DNA of 64,000 bases, from contig NZ_MRZO01000003.1 of NCBI RefSeq assembly GCF_002732165.1, forward strand, positions 310,001 through 374,000. The letters are read 5' to 3'. Positions 38,184-48,281 of this stretch are shown here, in pieces; position 1 is the stretch's first letter, and every line of letters begins with the position of its first letter. The position numbers and the translations under genes were made by a program. This DNA is from Staphylococcus xylosus. GTDB taxonomy: Bacteria > Bacillota > Bacilli > Staphylococcales > Staphylococcaceae. The notes beneath the pieces were generated by a model. It saw only the letters and a program-made list of their open reading frames with translations. It was not told the origin of the DNA and made no database searches.

Positions 38184-39102
38184 ACAAGTATTAAATAATA
38201 TCTTAGAAGTTTTTTATATTTTAATAGGTTTACAATTACTATACACTGCGTTTCGAATTTTGAAATCTTCTACACATAAAAAGAAATATGGCACAGCATT
38301 ATTTTGGATTTTGCTAGCTGCAACATTTATTGTTGGTCCGTATATTCCAAATGTAATTAATGGTTTATTTATTTTAATCATGGGGATACTGACTTTATTT
38401 AAACAAGTGACAATTAATAATATTGTCGATGTAACTGAAGAAGAAGGGGTGCATGGTGCTCGAAAATATGGAAATAAGCTATTTATTCCAGCTGTTATCT
38501 TAGCAATTGCGGCGATAGCTGTTTCAAATTGGACCCCTTTAGGTGGCGCAATAGGTTTAGGTGTTTCTTCTATATTAGGGTTAATAGCTGCATATATAGT
38601 AATTAAACCTAAAATAAAATATGTATTTTATGATAGTGATCGACTAACACAACAAATTGGTACTGTGGGTATATTACCTCAATTTTTAGCTGCTTTAGGT
38701 GTATTATTTACAGTAAGTGGAGTTGGAGATGTCATATCGAAAGGTATTTCATCGATATTACCTGAAGGAAATCACTTGGTAGGTGCAGCTGCATATATAT
38801 TAGGTATGGTATTTTTTACTATGTTAATGGGAAATGCTTTTGCAGCCTTTACAGTAATTACTGCAAGTATCGGTATTCCGTTTGTTATCGCACAAGGTGG
38901 AGATCCTGTTATCGCAGGTGCACTAGCTATGACAGGTGGATTCTGTGGCACTCTATTAACACCGATGGCAGCTAATTTCAATACATTGCCGGTAGCATTG
39001 TTGGAAATGAAACAAGAATTTGGTGTTATCAAAGCACAAGCACCGATTGCACTTATACTTATAGTAATACATATTGGCTTAATGTATGTATGGGCGTTTT
39101 AA
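38176..39102 (+). CDS. DUF979 membrane protein
   Basis: A 308-residue membrane protein with about nine segments. Family marks are GIPFVIAQGGDPVIAGALAMTGGFCGTLLTPMAANFNTLP at the C-terminus. Start codon either GTG 38173 or ATG 38176; AGCAGGTG lies upstream and the ATG has the better spacing. It overlaps the DUF969 stop, showing coupled translation, and lies 31 bases before pcp. Together they look like a two-component, ion-transporter-like permease. Confidence 0.85.
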   Translation: MSEQVLNNILEVFYILIGLQLLYTAFRILKSSTHKKKYGTALFWILLAATFIVGPYIPNVINGLFILIMGILTLFKQVTINNIVDVTEEEGVHGARKYGNKLFIPAVILAIAAIAVSNWTPLGGAIGLGVSSILGLIAAYIVIKPKIKYVFYDSDRLTQQIGTVGILPQFLAALGVLFTVSGVGDVISKGISSILPEGNHLVGAAAYILGMVFFTMLMGNAFAAFTVITASIGIPFVIAQGGDPVIAGALAMTGGFCGTLLTPMAANFNTLPVALLEMKQEFGVIKAQAPIALILIVIHIGLMYVWAF

Positions 39103-39133
39103 CTGATTTCAATTAAAAAGGGGCGTTTTAAAA

Positions 39134-39775
39134 ATGAGAATCTTAATAACTGGATTTGATCCATTTGGTGGAGAAGAAATTAATCCTGCATTAGAAGCGG
39201 TGAAACAATTACCTGATAATATTGAAGGACATACGATAGATAAGTTAGAAATACCAACCGTCTTTCATAAGAGTAAGCATGTACTAGAAGCAAGTATGAA
39301 ACAATATGATTATGATATTGTGCTAGCAATTGGACAAGCTGGCGGAAGGTTTGAATTAACACCAGAGCGTGTTGGTATTAACATTGATGATGCACGAATA
39401 GCGGATAATGAAGGTCAACAACCGATTGATGAATGTATCCAACAAGATGGGGCGCCGGCATATTTTTCTAATTTACCTGTAAAACGTATGACTGAAGCTA
39501 TTAAAGCGAATGGTGTGCCTGCACGTTTATCTAACACGGCTGGAACTTTTGTATGTAATCATATTTTGTATCAATTAGGTTACTTACATGCAACGCAATT
39601 TCCTCATATAAAATTCGGCTTTATTCATGTACCTTTTATACCTGAGCAAGTTTTAGATAAACCCGAAAAACCTTCAATGTCTGTAGAAACAATTCGGAAA
39701 GGATTAAATGCTGCTTTAGAAGCTATCATTGAGTCTGACGAAGATATTAAAGTAGCACTTGGAGAAACACATTAA
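39134..39775 (+). CDS. pcp: Pyrrolidone-carboxylate peptidase
   Basis: A 213-residue cytoplasmic cysteine peptidase (C15) that removes N-terminal pyroglutamate. The N-terminal [21 protein letters not shown], the glutamate segment [17 protein letters not shown] (catalytic Glu about 81), the cysteine in [17 protein letters not shown] (about 144) and the histidine in [11 protein letters not shown] (about 167) give a complete active site. It is the third gene of the DUF969-DUF979-pcp operon. Confidence 0.95.
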   Translation: MRILITGFDPFGGEEINPALEAVKQLPDNIEGHTIDKLEIPTVFHKSKHVLEASMKQYDYDIVLAIGQAGGRFELTPERVGINIDDARIADNEGQQPIDECIQQDGAPAYFSNLPVKRMTEAIKANGVPARLSNTAGTFVCNHILYQLGYLHATQFPHIKFGFIHVPFIPEQVLDKPEKPSMSVETIRKGLNAALEAIIESDEDIKVALGETH

Positions 39776-39811
39776 AGTAAAAGTTAATAAATTCCATTGA
39801 ATAATATAAAC

Positions 39812-39856
39812 AAAGGGCTACGAGATCTTTAAGACAAGATTTCCTAGCCCTTTTTA
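39812..39856. terminator. Bidirectional terminator
   Basis: AAAGGGCTA (39812-39820) with TAGCCCTTT (39845-39853), extended by inner AGATCTT/AAGAT pairing, between pcp (plus) and the GNAT gene (minus). Confidence 0.85.
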
Positions 39857-39868
39857 TTTGAGTTGAAT

Positions 39869-40369
39869 TTAATTATCATGTTCAGTACGTGTGTAGTCCA
39901 TGCGGATTTCGTTATATGTTTTGCCGAAGAAAGTAGGTTGTTTATAGGGTGTTTTTTTAAATCCAACTTGTTCGTAGAAATTAATGGCGTTAGTATTTTC
40001 TTCTACAACCCAGAGTGTTACGTTATCTGGGTAAGACAGTTCTAGCGCTCTCTGTGTTAAAGCATAGCCAATCATATGTCGTTGGTATGCTTCTAAAAGA
40101 TACAACGCGTATATTTCACTCCAATTGTCAGATTCTGAAATAGATTTTGTTTTACCATAAGTGATAAATCCTACAATCTCATCCTTAACAGTTGCAACTA
40201 AGGTAGGAAAATCGTGTATAGAGGACTTCTTGATAAATTGTTCTTTATCAAGGTTTTCTAGATAGTCGTTTTCAGAAATATGATTATATGTTTTTAACCA
40301 ACTCTCGTAATGGACATTGGCTTTACCATGACGATCTTCCTCCGTCAACGCTCTAATTGTAAAATCCAT
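39869..40369 (-). CDS. GNAT family N-acetyltransferase
   Basis: A 166-residue acetyl-CoA-dependent transferase. The acetyl-CoA loop reads YLLEAYQRHMIGYALTQRALE about residues 95-115, a slightly altered QxxGxG/A motif, with VVEENTNAINFYEQVGFKKTP as the C-terminal family block. AAGGGGGC precedes the ATG. Acceptor substrate unknown. It stands alone. Confidence 0.87.
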   Translation of the reverse strand: MDFTIRALTEEDRHGKANVHYESWLKTYNHISENDYLENLDKEQFIKKSSIHDFPTLVATVKDEIVGFITYGKTKSISESDNWSEIYALYLLEAYQRHMIGYALTQRALELSYPDNVTLWVVEENTNAINFYEQVGFKKTPYKQPTFFGKTYNEIRMDYTRTEHDN

Positions 40370-40499
40370 AGAATGCCCCCTTGCTAACTAAATTGTTGTT
40401 ATTATAGCATCATTATTTTAAAAAAAGAAATTTTTCAATTCAAAATAATTATAAAAAGCAAAATATTAAGTGACCAAATAACAAAGTTTTAAGATGCAT

Positions 40500-41309
40500 T
40501 TAAGTAAATTTACGCTCATCTAACTCATCTTGAAGATGCATTGCTTTGTTGCGTGCAAGTTTACCATAATAAGAATGTGCAAAATGCATTTGAATAATTA
40601 AAAATAATCCTCCAACGGTCCAATATAACCCAAGTGCTGCAGCAGAATATAGTGAAATATATGTGATGAAAATAGGTGATAAAACCATCAATACATAGTG
40701 TGTTTTTCTTTGGTCTTTAGGGTAATGACATGCATTCACTAATGGCTGGAAGAAATATACTATTGCTGCAATTAGTGAAATCCAAAGATTAGGTTCAGTT
40801 AAGTTGAACCACAAAAAGTTTGGATAACGATCAATACCATCTCCAGTAGGATACTTTAAAGTAATAATTAAACCTAATAATATAGGTAATTGAATCATTA
40901 TAGGCAAACATCCTAGAATGTTTTTTAAAGGATTAATATCATATTGTTTATAAAAATCCATTAGTGATTTTTGTGCTTCGTTTTTTTCTTCTTGTGAATT
41001 CGCAATTTTAATTTTGTTTCTCAAATCATCAATTTGTGGTTGGAGAATTTTGGTTTTTTCGCGCATCATATGCATATTTTTTACTTGGGCAAGCATAAAA
41101 GGAAGTAAAAATAATCTTATTAGTAACACGATTGTGATGATTGCTAAACCATAATTATCTCTGTATAAATGCCCAAAACCATGTAACAATATGTCGATGG
41201 GATGGACAAAAATTGAATGAAATAAACTACTCACAGCTTCATCTTTAGAATAATCACAACCAGTTAAAAATAGGGGGACTAATAATATAATAAGCCCTTT
41301 CCAACACAT
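40500..41309 (-). CDS. YidC/OxaA-family membrane protein insertase (probable second paralogue)
   Basis: Inserts and folds membrane proteins. The 269-residue protein has a lipoprotein signal (IILLVPLFLTGC), the conserved arginine of the hydrophilic groove in TIVLLIRLFLLPFML, a coiled cytoplasmic loop about 90-120, and NPLKNILGCLPIMIQLPILLGL. It differs at many positions from the housekeeping staphylococcal YidC I recall and lacks its long lysine-rich C-terminal tail, so I call it a YidC2-like paralogue; the rest of the genome would be needed to confirm. A strong GGAGG precedes the ATG. Confidence 0.85.
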   Translation of the reverse strand: MCWKGLIILLVPLFLTGCDYSKDEAVSSLFHSIFVHPIDILLHGFGHLYRDNYGLAIITIVLLIRLFLLPFMLAQVKNMHMMREKTKILQPQIDDLRNKIKIANSQEEKNEAQKSLMDFYKQYDINPLKNILGCLPIMIQLPILLGLIITLKYPTGDGIDRYPNFLWFNLTEPNLWISLIAAIVYFFQPLVNACHYPKDQRKTHYVLMVLSPIFITYISLYSAAALGLYWTVGGLFLIIQMHFAHSYYGKLARNKAMHLQDELDERKFT

Positions 41310-41420
41310 AATATATTTCCTCCAATTAATGTATTAATAAATATAACTTAACACAATTTGAATGTGATTTTAAGGTTTTAAAAATATAAAGTTACCTTCA
41401 TATTTTATATTGCAATAATG

Positions 41421-41462
41421 TAAAAAAAGTCACTACCCCAACGTGAAATAAGGTGTAGTGAC
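41421..41462 (-). terminator. Terminator of the Na+/H+ antiporter gene
   Basis: GTCACTAC (41429-41436) pairs with GTAGTGAC (41455-41462); on the minus strand seven T residues follow. Confidence 0.88.
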
Positions 41463-41469
41463 AGTGGTT

Positions 41470-43491
41470 TTATTTTGAAGTTAAGATGATCTCATTATAA
41501 TTAATATGTTCTCTGACTTGTGCAGCAACATGTTCATCTATTTGCTTATTTTGGATTAGTTCATCAAGATAAGTTCTCTCTGCGTATAATCCTTCTAACT
41601 TATGTGCTTCAGTAATTGTATCTGGTGTCTCATTTTGTTTATTACGATTTCTTCTAATTCTGTGAAGTCTGTTGTAATACTGGTTTAAAACAATGTTTAT
41701 TTCTAATACGTTTTCATTCGTTTGTTCTTCTTTTAAACGCAGTGCAACATTATGATGTACGATACGCATAACTTTCTTCACTTCTTGAAAATTTGATTTA
41801 AATTGTTTTAATTGTGTACTTTCTACATGTTTCTTTGCTCTCCATCTTAAGATTAACATTTTAATAACAACTTTAAATTTATGGACAGCTGATGATTCCT
41901 TAAATTGTCTTGATGTTTCTATAGCTGAGCGATAGTTCAAAATCGTTTGACGGTCAACTTTATTTTGAGTTACTAAACGTTCTAACGTTTCGGTCTCTGT
42001 TTCACTAGCAATTGTTTCTAGTCGCTTGACTTCCTTAGCATTATTTTCCTCTGGCGTCATCTGCAGCAGAAAGAATAGTTCATCAAAATAATCAGAAATA
42101 ACGGTACTATAATTTGTTGATGTGTGTGCTTTAGACTTTGTTTTAAAATGTTTAATAACATGTTGTACTATATAAATTTTGGCAACCGCATAGCTCATAG
42201 TCGATGAGGTTGATTTCTCTTCCGAAGGTGTAATAATAGGTAGCACGATTTGAGCCATGACTAAACTAATAATTACCATTAATGAAGCAATAAATAGTAA
42301 ATCATTTTTATAAATAAAGGGTTGTTGTTGTGCTAATAATGTAGGTAATGTTAATGCCATAGATAGAGAAATTGTACCGTGAATGCCACACATTGTCATA
42401 ATGAAGGCGTAGTGTGCACGTTTTGGTGGCACTTCATATTGGTCATTAAGATAAGATTGAATGTTATTTGGATAGTAAAATTGTTTGAATAACATAAAGA
42501 CCCAGATAAAACGAAAAACATAAATAGCTAGTGCAATTAATAAGGTTGTAATAATCAAGAATATAATGTTCTGTGGTTCGTCTTTGAAAATTGCAGAAAC
42601 AACTTCAGGTACAATATAACCTAATACGACAAAGACAAAGCCATTAAGTACATAACTTAATGTACTCCATATCTGGTTATAGTTCATTTGTAGTTCGGTT
42701 TGAGCACGAATCAATCGTTCACGTTCGAATCCATGTATTAAACCAGCTATTACAACTGCAATAATCCCTGATGCGTGTAACATTTCGGATATGAAATAAA
42801 CGACGAAAGGTGTTAATAATTGAATGAAGATCATTGTATTACCATCTTTAAGACCTTTATGCATAGATAGATAAACACGTAGTCGTACAATCATAAAGCC
42901 AAAAATTGCACCTATTAATATGCCTAGAATAGTTGAAATAATAAATTGTTCTATGGCATCGAATGTAGAAAATGCACCAGTAATAAGTGCTGTAACAGCA
43001 ATTTTGAAAGAGATAATACCAGCAGCATCATTTAATAACGACTCACCTTCTAAAATAGTTAATGCACCTTTAGGTAATATTTTTCCTTTAGTAATAGCTT
43101 GTACAGCTACTGCATCTGTTGGGCATAAAATGGCTGCTATTGCGAAGGCAGCAGGCATTGGTAACTCAGGCCAAATCCATCCAATAAAATAACCTACACC
43201 TATAACAGTTGTAAATACTAACGCCATCGCCATTAAAATAATAGGTTTGCGATATTCTAACAGTTTAGATCGTGATACATGTGTACCCTCAACAAATAGT
43301 AATGGGGCAATCACAGCCATCATAAACACTTCTGGTTCAAATTCAAAGTGTAAAGGGATTGGGAGAATATATAAACAAACACCTAACCCAATCTGAATGA
43401 AAGCCATAGGTATCTTTGGAAACTTGTTATGTATAATTGAACTTATAATTACTGCTATAATAAATATTAAAAAAGCTTCTAATAATAACAT
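41470..43491 (-). CDS. CPA1-family Na+/H+ antiporter
   Basis: A 673-residue cation:proton antiporter. The first 420 residues are a 12-segment transport domain with the ion-binding pair in AAILCPTDAVAVQAI and GESLLNDAAGIISFK (the ND motif), and GIHGTISLSMALTLP. The last 240 residues are a hydrophilic, helix-rich cytoplasmic tail, as in NhaP/NhaK-type proteins. It would exchange Na+ or K+ for protons in pH and salt tolerance. AAGGAG precedes the ATG; a good terminator follows. Confidence 0.9.
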   Translation of the reverse strand: MLLLEAFLIFIIAVIISSIIHNKFPKIPMAFIQIGLGVCLYILPIPLHFEFEPEVFMMAVIAPLLFVEGTHVSRSKLLEYRKPIILMAMALVFTTVIGVGYFIGWIWPELPMPAAFAIAAILCPTDAVAVQAITKGKILPKGALTILEGESLLNDAAGIISFKIAVTALITGAFSTFDAIEQFIISTILGILIGAIFGFMIVRLRVYLSMHKGLKDGNTMIFIQLLTPFVVYFISEMLHASGIIAVVIAGLIHGFERERLIRAQTELQMNYNQIWSTLSYVLNGFVFVVLGYIVPEVVSAIFKDEPQNIIFLIITTLLIALAIYVFRFIWVFMLFKQFYYPNNIQSYLNDQYEVPPKRAHYAFIMTMCGIHGTISLSMALTLPTLLAQQQPFIYKNDLLFIASLMVIISLVMAQIVLPIITPSEEKSTSSTMSYAVAKIYIVQHVIKHFKTKSKAHTSTNYSTVISDYFDELFFLLQMTPEENNAKEVKRLETIASETETETLERLVTQNKVDRQTILNYRSAIETSRQFKESSAVHKFKVVIKMLILRWRAKKHVESTQLKQFKSNFQEVKKVMRIVHHNVALRLKEEQTNENVLEINIVLNQYYNRLHRIRRNRNKQNETPDTITEAHKLEGLYAERTYLDELIQNKQIDEHVAAQVREHINYNEIILTSK

Positions 43492-43669
43492 ACTTACTCC
43501 TTATTTTTTTGATTGTTTTATATTACCATTATCACAAAAGCATAGATAGTAATTTTTTGGAAATATAATAGACTTCAATAGTTAATTAATTTATAAGCGC
43601 ATGATTTAAAAATGAATATACAAATGTGTCATAATAGAGCTGTTAAGATAATAGAGGATTGTGATAGTA

Positions 43670-44479
43670 ATGAAAATAGGTGTCATATCAGATTTGCATA
43701 TTGATCGTCACAAGAAGTTAACTCCAGAAGATTATACAAACGAATTAGTAAATGCTATACAAAAACAAAGAATAGAACTCTTGCTTATTGCAGGAGATAT
43801 TTCTAATAACTATAAATTAACGCATCGGTTTGTCGATGATGTAGAGACGCAATCACATATAAAAATATTATTTATCCCAGGAAATCATGATTTTTGGGCT
43901 ACAGATACGGATGCATCGTCCGCTGAAATTTTAGATTACTATATGAATATGGAAGCGTGTTTGATAGGGAATCCTTATCATCTCAATGATTCATGGGCAA
44001 TTGTTGGTAATACAGGTTGGTATGATTATACGTATGCAAGTTCAGAATTTTCCCTTGAGCGCATTGCTCGTAGAAAATATTACGGTGCAACTTGGCAAGA
44101 CAAAGTCAAAATAGATTGGCCTATGGAAGATAGAAAGCTATCGTCAATTGCAGCAAAGCAAACAATTAAAGATATGGAACAAGTGAAAAATAAGCGTATT
44201 ATTTTAATGACTCATATTGTGACACACCCTAGGTTTGCTGTGCCGATGCCGCATAGAATATTTGATTATTTTAATGCTTTTATTGGGACGTCTGATTTTG
44301 ATCAGATTTACCAGCAATATGATATTCGATATAGCATTATGGGACATGTTCATTTTAGAAATGCTTTTGAAGAACGGGGGATAACATATATTTGCTCGTG
44401 TCTTGGTTATCAAAGGGAATGGCGTTCTAATAATATAGCACAAGAAATTAATCATGCTTTATATACAATTAACATATAA
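43670..44479 (+). CDS. Calcineurin-like metallophosphoesterase
   Basis: A 269-residue phosphoesterase with all five metal motifs: GVISDLHIDRH, IAGDISNN, PGNHDFW, LMTHIVTH and MGHVHFR. Two metal ions are bound and a phosphate ester is cleaved; the substrate is unknown. The start is ATG 43670 rather than GTG 43661: GAGG lies 12 bases before the former but only 3 before the latter. The gene is single, with a terminator of its own. Confidence 0.87.
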   Translation: MKIGVISDLHIDRHKKLTPEDYTNELVNAIQKQRIELLLIAGDISNNYKLTHRFVDDVETQSHIKILFIPGNHDFWATDTDASSAEILDYYMNMEACLIGNPYHLNDSWAIVGNTGWYDYTYASSEFSLERIARRKYYGATWQDKVKIDWPMEDRKLSSIAAKQTIKDMEQVKNKRIILMTHIVTHPRFAVPMPHRIFDYFNAFIGTSDFDQIYQQYDIRYSIMGHVHFRNAFEERGITYICSCLGYQREWRSNNIAQEINHALYTINI

Positions 44480-44481
44480 TG

Positions 44482-44518
44482 AAAGAAGCGGCCATCATTA
44501 TGAAATGGTCGCTTCTTT
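44482..44518. terminator. Hairpin after the phosphoesterase gene
   Basis: AAAGAAGCGGCCAT (44482-44495) pairs with ATGGTCGCTTCTTT (44505-44518), one G-U pair, short loop. It lies between convergent genes but the T tail is weak. Confidence 0.75.
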
Positions 44519-44608
44519 ATTATTTAGATTTACTGTAATTATTTGTAGTAGCGCCTGATACGACTATTTGATAAGTGATTCATTTTTGATAAGGCAAAGT
44601 AAAAATAG

Positions 44609-45220
44609 TTATGGCTGAATATGAAAACTTAGACGGCCGGGTGCGTCATAACTTTGTGCTAACTTGGATTTTTTAATTTTTATTACTTGATATTTATTAG
44701 GTATTAATGCCGGAAATACAATTAATTTTCCTATGTGAGACCAAAGTGGATCGATGTAATAATAATGATCGTCATCATAACCAATAAGTAAAGTGACATG
44801 AATATTAGATACTAACTTAGTAGGCTGATTATCTAATTTATAAGTACGACGCAAAGGTCGTTGACCGAGCACAGTATGATAAATAACTACGGGTTGACCA
44901 TTGTCTAAAACTGTACATAATTCAGTTAAAGACTGACCAGTACTATCTATGATTTTTTTGTCATATTGTTTGAGATGTGGGACAAGAGCAGAAGGGAAAA
45001 TAGTTTGATGATGTCCCAATTTAATCCATAAGTGATGCCCTACGTAACCTTTATAAGGGTTGTTTTTATGTTTAGGCCAATATCTCATTATTTGAGTGGC
45101 GGGTATTTTATGCTGATTGAACTGTAACATCATTGCTGTGGATACACCTTCACAGCCCATAATCATTGGTATTGGAAATAATTGACTAATTGGTTTAACG
45201 GGTAATATATTTAATTTCAT
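44609..45220 (-). CDS. C39-like (peptidase_C39_2) family protein
   Basis: A 203-residue protein with a papain-like triad: Cys in IMGCEGVSTAMML (about residue 23), His in NIHVTLLIGYDDDHYYYIDP (about 141) and Asp at the end of that segment. This is the pattern of peptidase_C39_2 proteins. No signal peptide or membrane segment is seen and there is no ABC transporter beside it, so it is not a bacteriocin-processing exporter. Substrate is unknown. GGGAGAG precedes the ATG. Confidence 0.78.
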   Translation of the reverse strand: MKLNILPVKPISQLFPIPMIMGCEGVSTAMMLQFNQHKIPATQIMRYWPKHKNNPYKGYVGHHLWIKLGHHQTIFPSALVPHLKQYDKKIIDSTGQSLTELCTVLDNGQPVVIYHTVLGQRPLRRTYKLDNQPTKLVSNIHVTLLIGYDDDHYYYIDPLWSHIGKLIVFPALIPNKYQVIKIKKSKLAQSYDAPGRLSFHIQP

Positions 45221-45405
45221 GATGATGCTCTCCCTAATGATTTGTACTTCAATGCAAAAAATGAAGCAATTTTACATTGTATTTATTATATAGCTATTTT
45301 TAAAAGTTGCCTATTAAGATGCTTAAGTATTATAGCAATAGTTTGGAATAGATATTATTGAGCTATTTTGGTTATAATAGCATAAAAAAAGGTGGGGAAT
45401 TACAT

Positions 45406-45870
45406 ATGAAACATAGAATAGAAACACTACCAACGTTATCTGTACTAGGAGAAAAAAGAGAATATGCCACAGGACAAAAAGCACAAGAAAATATTTTTAT
45501 GTTCTGGATGGATTTTGATGAAAGTGGTAAAAAACATGACTTATTAAAATTAAGTAATGAACATTTACCAGGTCTATTAGGAGTATGTAAACCACTGGAT
45601 AACGGGGAAATGCATTATTTAATAGGTGTTACGAGTGATGAAGATAATGAAATTTGGCATCAAACAGAATTAGCAAGTGGTAGATACCTCGTATTTGATG
45701 CTGAGGGACCAGTCCCAGGTTCTATAAAAAATGCAATGGAATCTATTAATAGACATATTTTACCAACATTAGATTATGAATTACGAAATGCGCCATTTTT
45801 TGAGTTTTATAAAGAAGGGGAAATTAGAGCAGAGGATTATATTACAGAAATTTGGTTACCAATTGTTTAA
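45406..45870 (+). CDS. GyrI-like / effector-binding-domain protein
   Basis: A 154-residue stand-alone effector-binding domain of the AraC_E_bind/GyrI-like fold, with TLPTLSVLGEKREY at the N-terminus and GRYLVFDAEGPVPGSIKNAMESINRHILP, the region that forms the ligand groove. There is no DNA-binding domain. Similar proteins bind hydrophobic drugs or act as cyclopropanoid hydrolases; no role can be named. I start it at 45406, after GGTGGGG; the longer frame lacks a ribosome site. Confidence 0.82.
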   Translation: MKHRIETLPTLSVLGEKREYATGQKAQENIFMFWMDFDESGKKHDLLKLSNEHLPGLLGVCKPLDNGEMHYLIGVTSDEDNEIWHQTELASGRYLVFDAEGPVPGSIKNAMESINRHILPTLDYELRNAPFFEFYKEGEIRAEDYITEIWLPIV

Positions 45871-45894
45871 ACTAAAAGTAAAAATTTAATTAAA

Positions 45895-45952
45895 ATAGGG
45901 ACAGGTTACAAATCAAAAATTTTAAAAATTGATTTTGTATACCTGTCCCATT
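45895..45952 (+). terminator. Terminator of the GyrI-like gene
   Basis: GGGACAGGT (45898-45906) with ACCTGTCCC (45941-45949), extended inside by ACAAATCAA with TTGATTTTGT. Confidence 0.75.
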
Positions 45953-46081
45953 AAAGATGATTAGGAAAGAAATCGCACTTAATATAATTTTTTCTATCTT
46001 AGTCATTTTTGACTCGTTAATCGGTTTTCTTACCACTATTAGAGTGATGTTTATTACTCTTAGATACTAAAATTTTAGAGA

Positions 46082-47284
46082 TTACGCATTTCGCTTAATC
46101 ATGATAGATTTTAATAGCACTTCTAATAAAATAATTAATATAGTAGTAATAACTAGGATGATGAGATAAGGCATAACACTGTATTCACCTTTTAAACCAA
46201 CAAGAGGAGACATAATTCCACCTAATATAAATTGGAATAGTCCAAGCAAGCTTGATGCGTTACCACTGCCGCCTGTTCGAGATTCCATAGCTAATGTGAA
46301 ACTTAATGGACCAATTCCTGTTACAGGACATACATTAAGAAAAAAGGCGATGATTAATACCCATAATGGTAAATGGAGTATAAGTGCGAAAAGAATCAAC
46401 ACAACACCTGAAATTTGTATTAATGTTAGCAGTACAAGGAGAAAATAGCGATTGATATATTCTACGAGTAGCGCTGTTAATTGACTCGTAATAATTAAGC
46501 CGATACCATTTAACGCAAATAAAATACTAAATTGCTGTGGTGTCATATCATAAATCTTCTGAGTAATAAACGGTGCAGCAGAAGAAAAACTAAAGAGCAT
46601 TACATAGGTTAATCCTTGTAATAGCATTGGAATGATAAACGCAGGTTTCTTTAGCAGATACCCAAAGTCTTTAAATATTAAGGCAAAGTTAAGTTTAGTA
46701 AGATCAGCATCTCTTGTTTCTTCCATTTTAAAAAAAGCAAAAATTAAAATTGCAAAGCTGACAATGGTTAAAATTAGGAATATTGCTTTCCAATTTGAAA
46801 CGCTTAAGGCATATCCGCCGATTAAAGGTGCAAGAATAGTGATAATTCCATTAACAACTAATAATGAGGCTAATCCTTTTGCTAGAGATTTTCCTTTATG
46901 CTGATCGCCAATGGACGCTTTGGCAATGACGATAGCGCCTCCTCCAGTTAACCCTTGTATGAGGCGTATTACTAGTAATAGCGATAGTGATGTTGTAAAT
47001 ACGGCTATTAACGAAGCGATGACGTATATTGAAATAATGAGTAATGCAATTTTTTTACGACCATATGCATCAGATAATGGCCCAAATGTAAATTGCCCAA
47101 TTGCAAGTCCAATCATAGCAAATGACAGTGTAAGTTGTACTTGTGAAGTAGTTGTACCAAAATCACTCTGTACATTTGGAAGTGAAGGAACATACATATC
47201 TATTGTTAAGGGCCCAAAAGTAGTCATAATACCCAACATAATAATGACCATCAATGGTAGTTGGCGATTCGTAATTTTATCCAT
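46082..47284 (-). CDS. Bcr/CflA-family drug efflux MFS transporter
   Basis: A 400-residue, 12-segment exporter. The Bcr/CflA features are the early TFGPLTIDMYVPSLPNVQ and the motif A GPLSDAYGRKKIALL, followed by RLIQGLTGGGAIVIAKASIGD. Related proteins export bicyclomycin, chloramphenicol or sulfonamides. The start at 47284 has AAAGGAGTA upstream; the extension to 47305 does not. Monocistronic. Confidence 0.88.
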   Translation of the reverse strand: MDKITNRQLPLMVIIMLGIMTTFGPLTIDMYVPSLPNVQSDFGTTTSQVQLTLSFAMIGLAIGQFTFGPLSDAYGRKKIALLIISIYVIASLIAVFTTSLSLLLVIRLIQGLTGGGAIVIAKASIGDQHKGKSLAKGLASLLVVNGIITILAPLIGGYALSVSNWKAIFLILTIVSFAILIFAFFKMEETRDADLTKLNFALIFKDFGYLLKKPAFIIPMLLQGLTYVMLFSFSSAAPFITQKIYDMTPQQFSILFALNGIGLIITSQLTALLVEYINRYFLLVLLTLIQISGVVLILFALILHLPLWVLIIAFFLNVCPVTGIGPLSFTLAMESRTGGSGNASSLLGLFQFILGGIMSPLVGLKGEYSVMPYLIILVITTILIILLEVLLKSIMIKRNA

Positions 47285-47570
47285 ATATAGTACTCCTTTA
47301 AGCACATTTAGTTACGTTATGATAAAGAAAAATTGAATGTTTAGTAACTAGATTATTATCGCACACGTGAATATAAATGCAATGACAAAATGGCATGTTT
47401 AATATGCGTGTACTGTTCCAGATATTATTTTTAATATATAATACAATATATTATGATAAAATACTGATTTATAAGCAATATATATTTTTACACATATCTC
47501 AGCTTGGTTAAACAAGCTATGTTTAATTGTAGTATGGTCATTTTAGATTGTCACACAAAGGAGAAAATTG

Positions 47571-47951
47571 ATGCATTTAACTAAGACACAGTATGAAATT
47601 ATAAAATTTATTCTTGTTGGTGGAATTAACACCTTTAATTATTACGTGGTTTATTTATTTTTATTAAAGTTAATTGATATAAATTATTTAGTCAGTCATA
47701 TCAGTGGATTTATTGTTAGCTTTATAGTTTCTTATTATCTAAATTGCTATTTTGTTTATAAAGTAAAACCGACATGGCGCAAATTCATTCAATTCCCATT
47801 AACACAAGTAGTAAATATGGGGATGCAAACGATTTTACTATATGTATTTGTACAATGGTTCCATATTTCATCTGTTATCGCACCATTTGCTGGACTTATT
47901 ATTACCATACCAATTACGTTTGTATTATCTAAATATATATTAAGAGACTGA
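47571..47951 (+). CDS. GtrA-family membrane protein
   Basis: A 126-residue, four-segment membrane protein with the GtrA pattern FILVGGINTFNYYVVYLFLLK at the N-terminus and FIVSYYLNCYFVYK. GtrA proteins are thought to flip polyprenyl-linked sugars for cell-envelope glycosylation, usually beside a GtrB glycosyltransferase; none is adjacent here. AAAGGAG precedes the ATG. A weak terminator follows. Confidence 0.85.
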   Translation: MHLTKTQYEIIKFILVGGINTFNYYVVYLFLLKLIDINYLVSHISGFIVSFIVSYYLNCYFVYKVKPTWRKFIQFPLTQVVNMGMQTILLYVFVQWFHISSVIAPFAGLIITIPITFVLSKYILRD

Positions 47952-48281
47952 CATCAAAATTAAATTTTGACGAAATGATATTATATTATTGAGCATTATT
48001 AGTTGCCTATCTGTAATAATAAAGTGGGCTATGATAATGCTTTTTTAATATTGTTATGTTCTATAAATATACAGTAAAATGCTGATAGAAATACTTAGAG
48101 ATACATTCTTGATTTACAGAATATAATTTGATTTTTGCACAATTTAACAATAAATTTTAGGAATGGCTAAAAAAATAATTAACTAAAAAATATTAAATAA
48201 TTATATAATAAAAAATGTTGTAAATATGCTTGTGATAGGTCATAATATATAATCCAATATCAATTAAGGTGGATGTAGCAC
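47952..48281. other. Intergenic region, gtrA-like / CDF
   Basis: About 330 bases with the terminator of the GtrA-family gene at 47993-48046 and AT-rich DNA before the CDF gene. No further structure or gene is seen. Confidence 0.5.
47993..48046 (+). terminator. Weak terminator of the GtrA-family gene
   Basis: GCATTAT (47993-47999) pairs with ATAATGC (48034-48040), followed by TTTTTT. Confidence 0.6.

Noticed and set aside
44609..45220. Bacteriocin-processing system suggested by the C39-like fold
   Set aside because: No ABC exporter, leader peptide or immunity gene is nearby and the protein lacks membrane segments.
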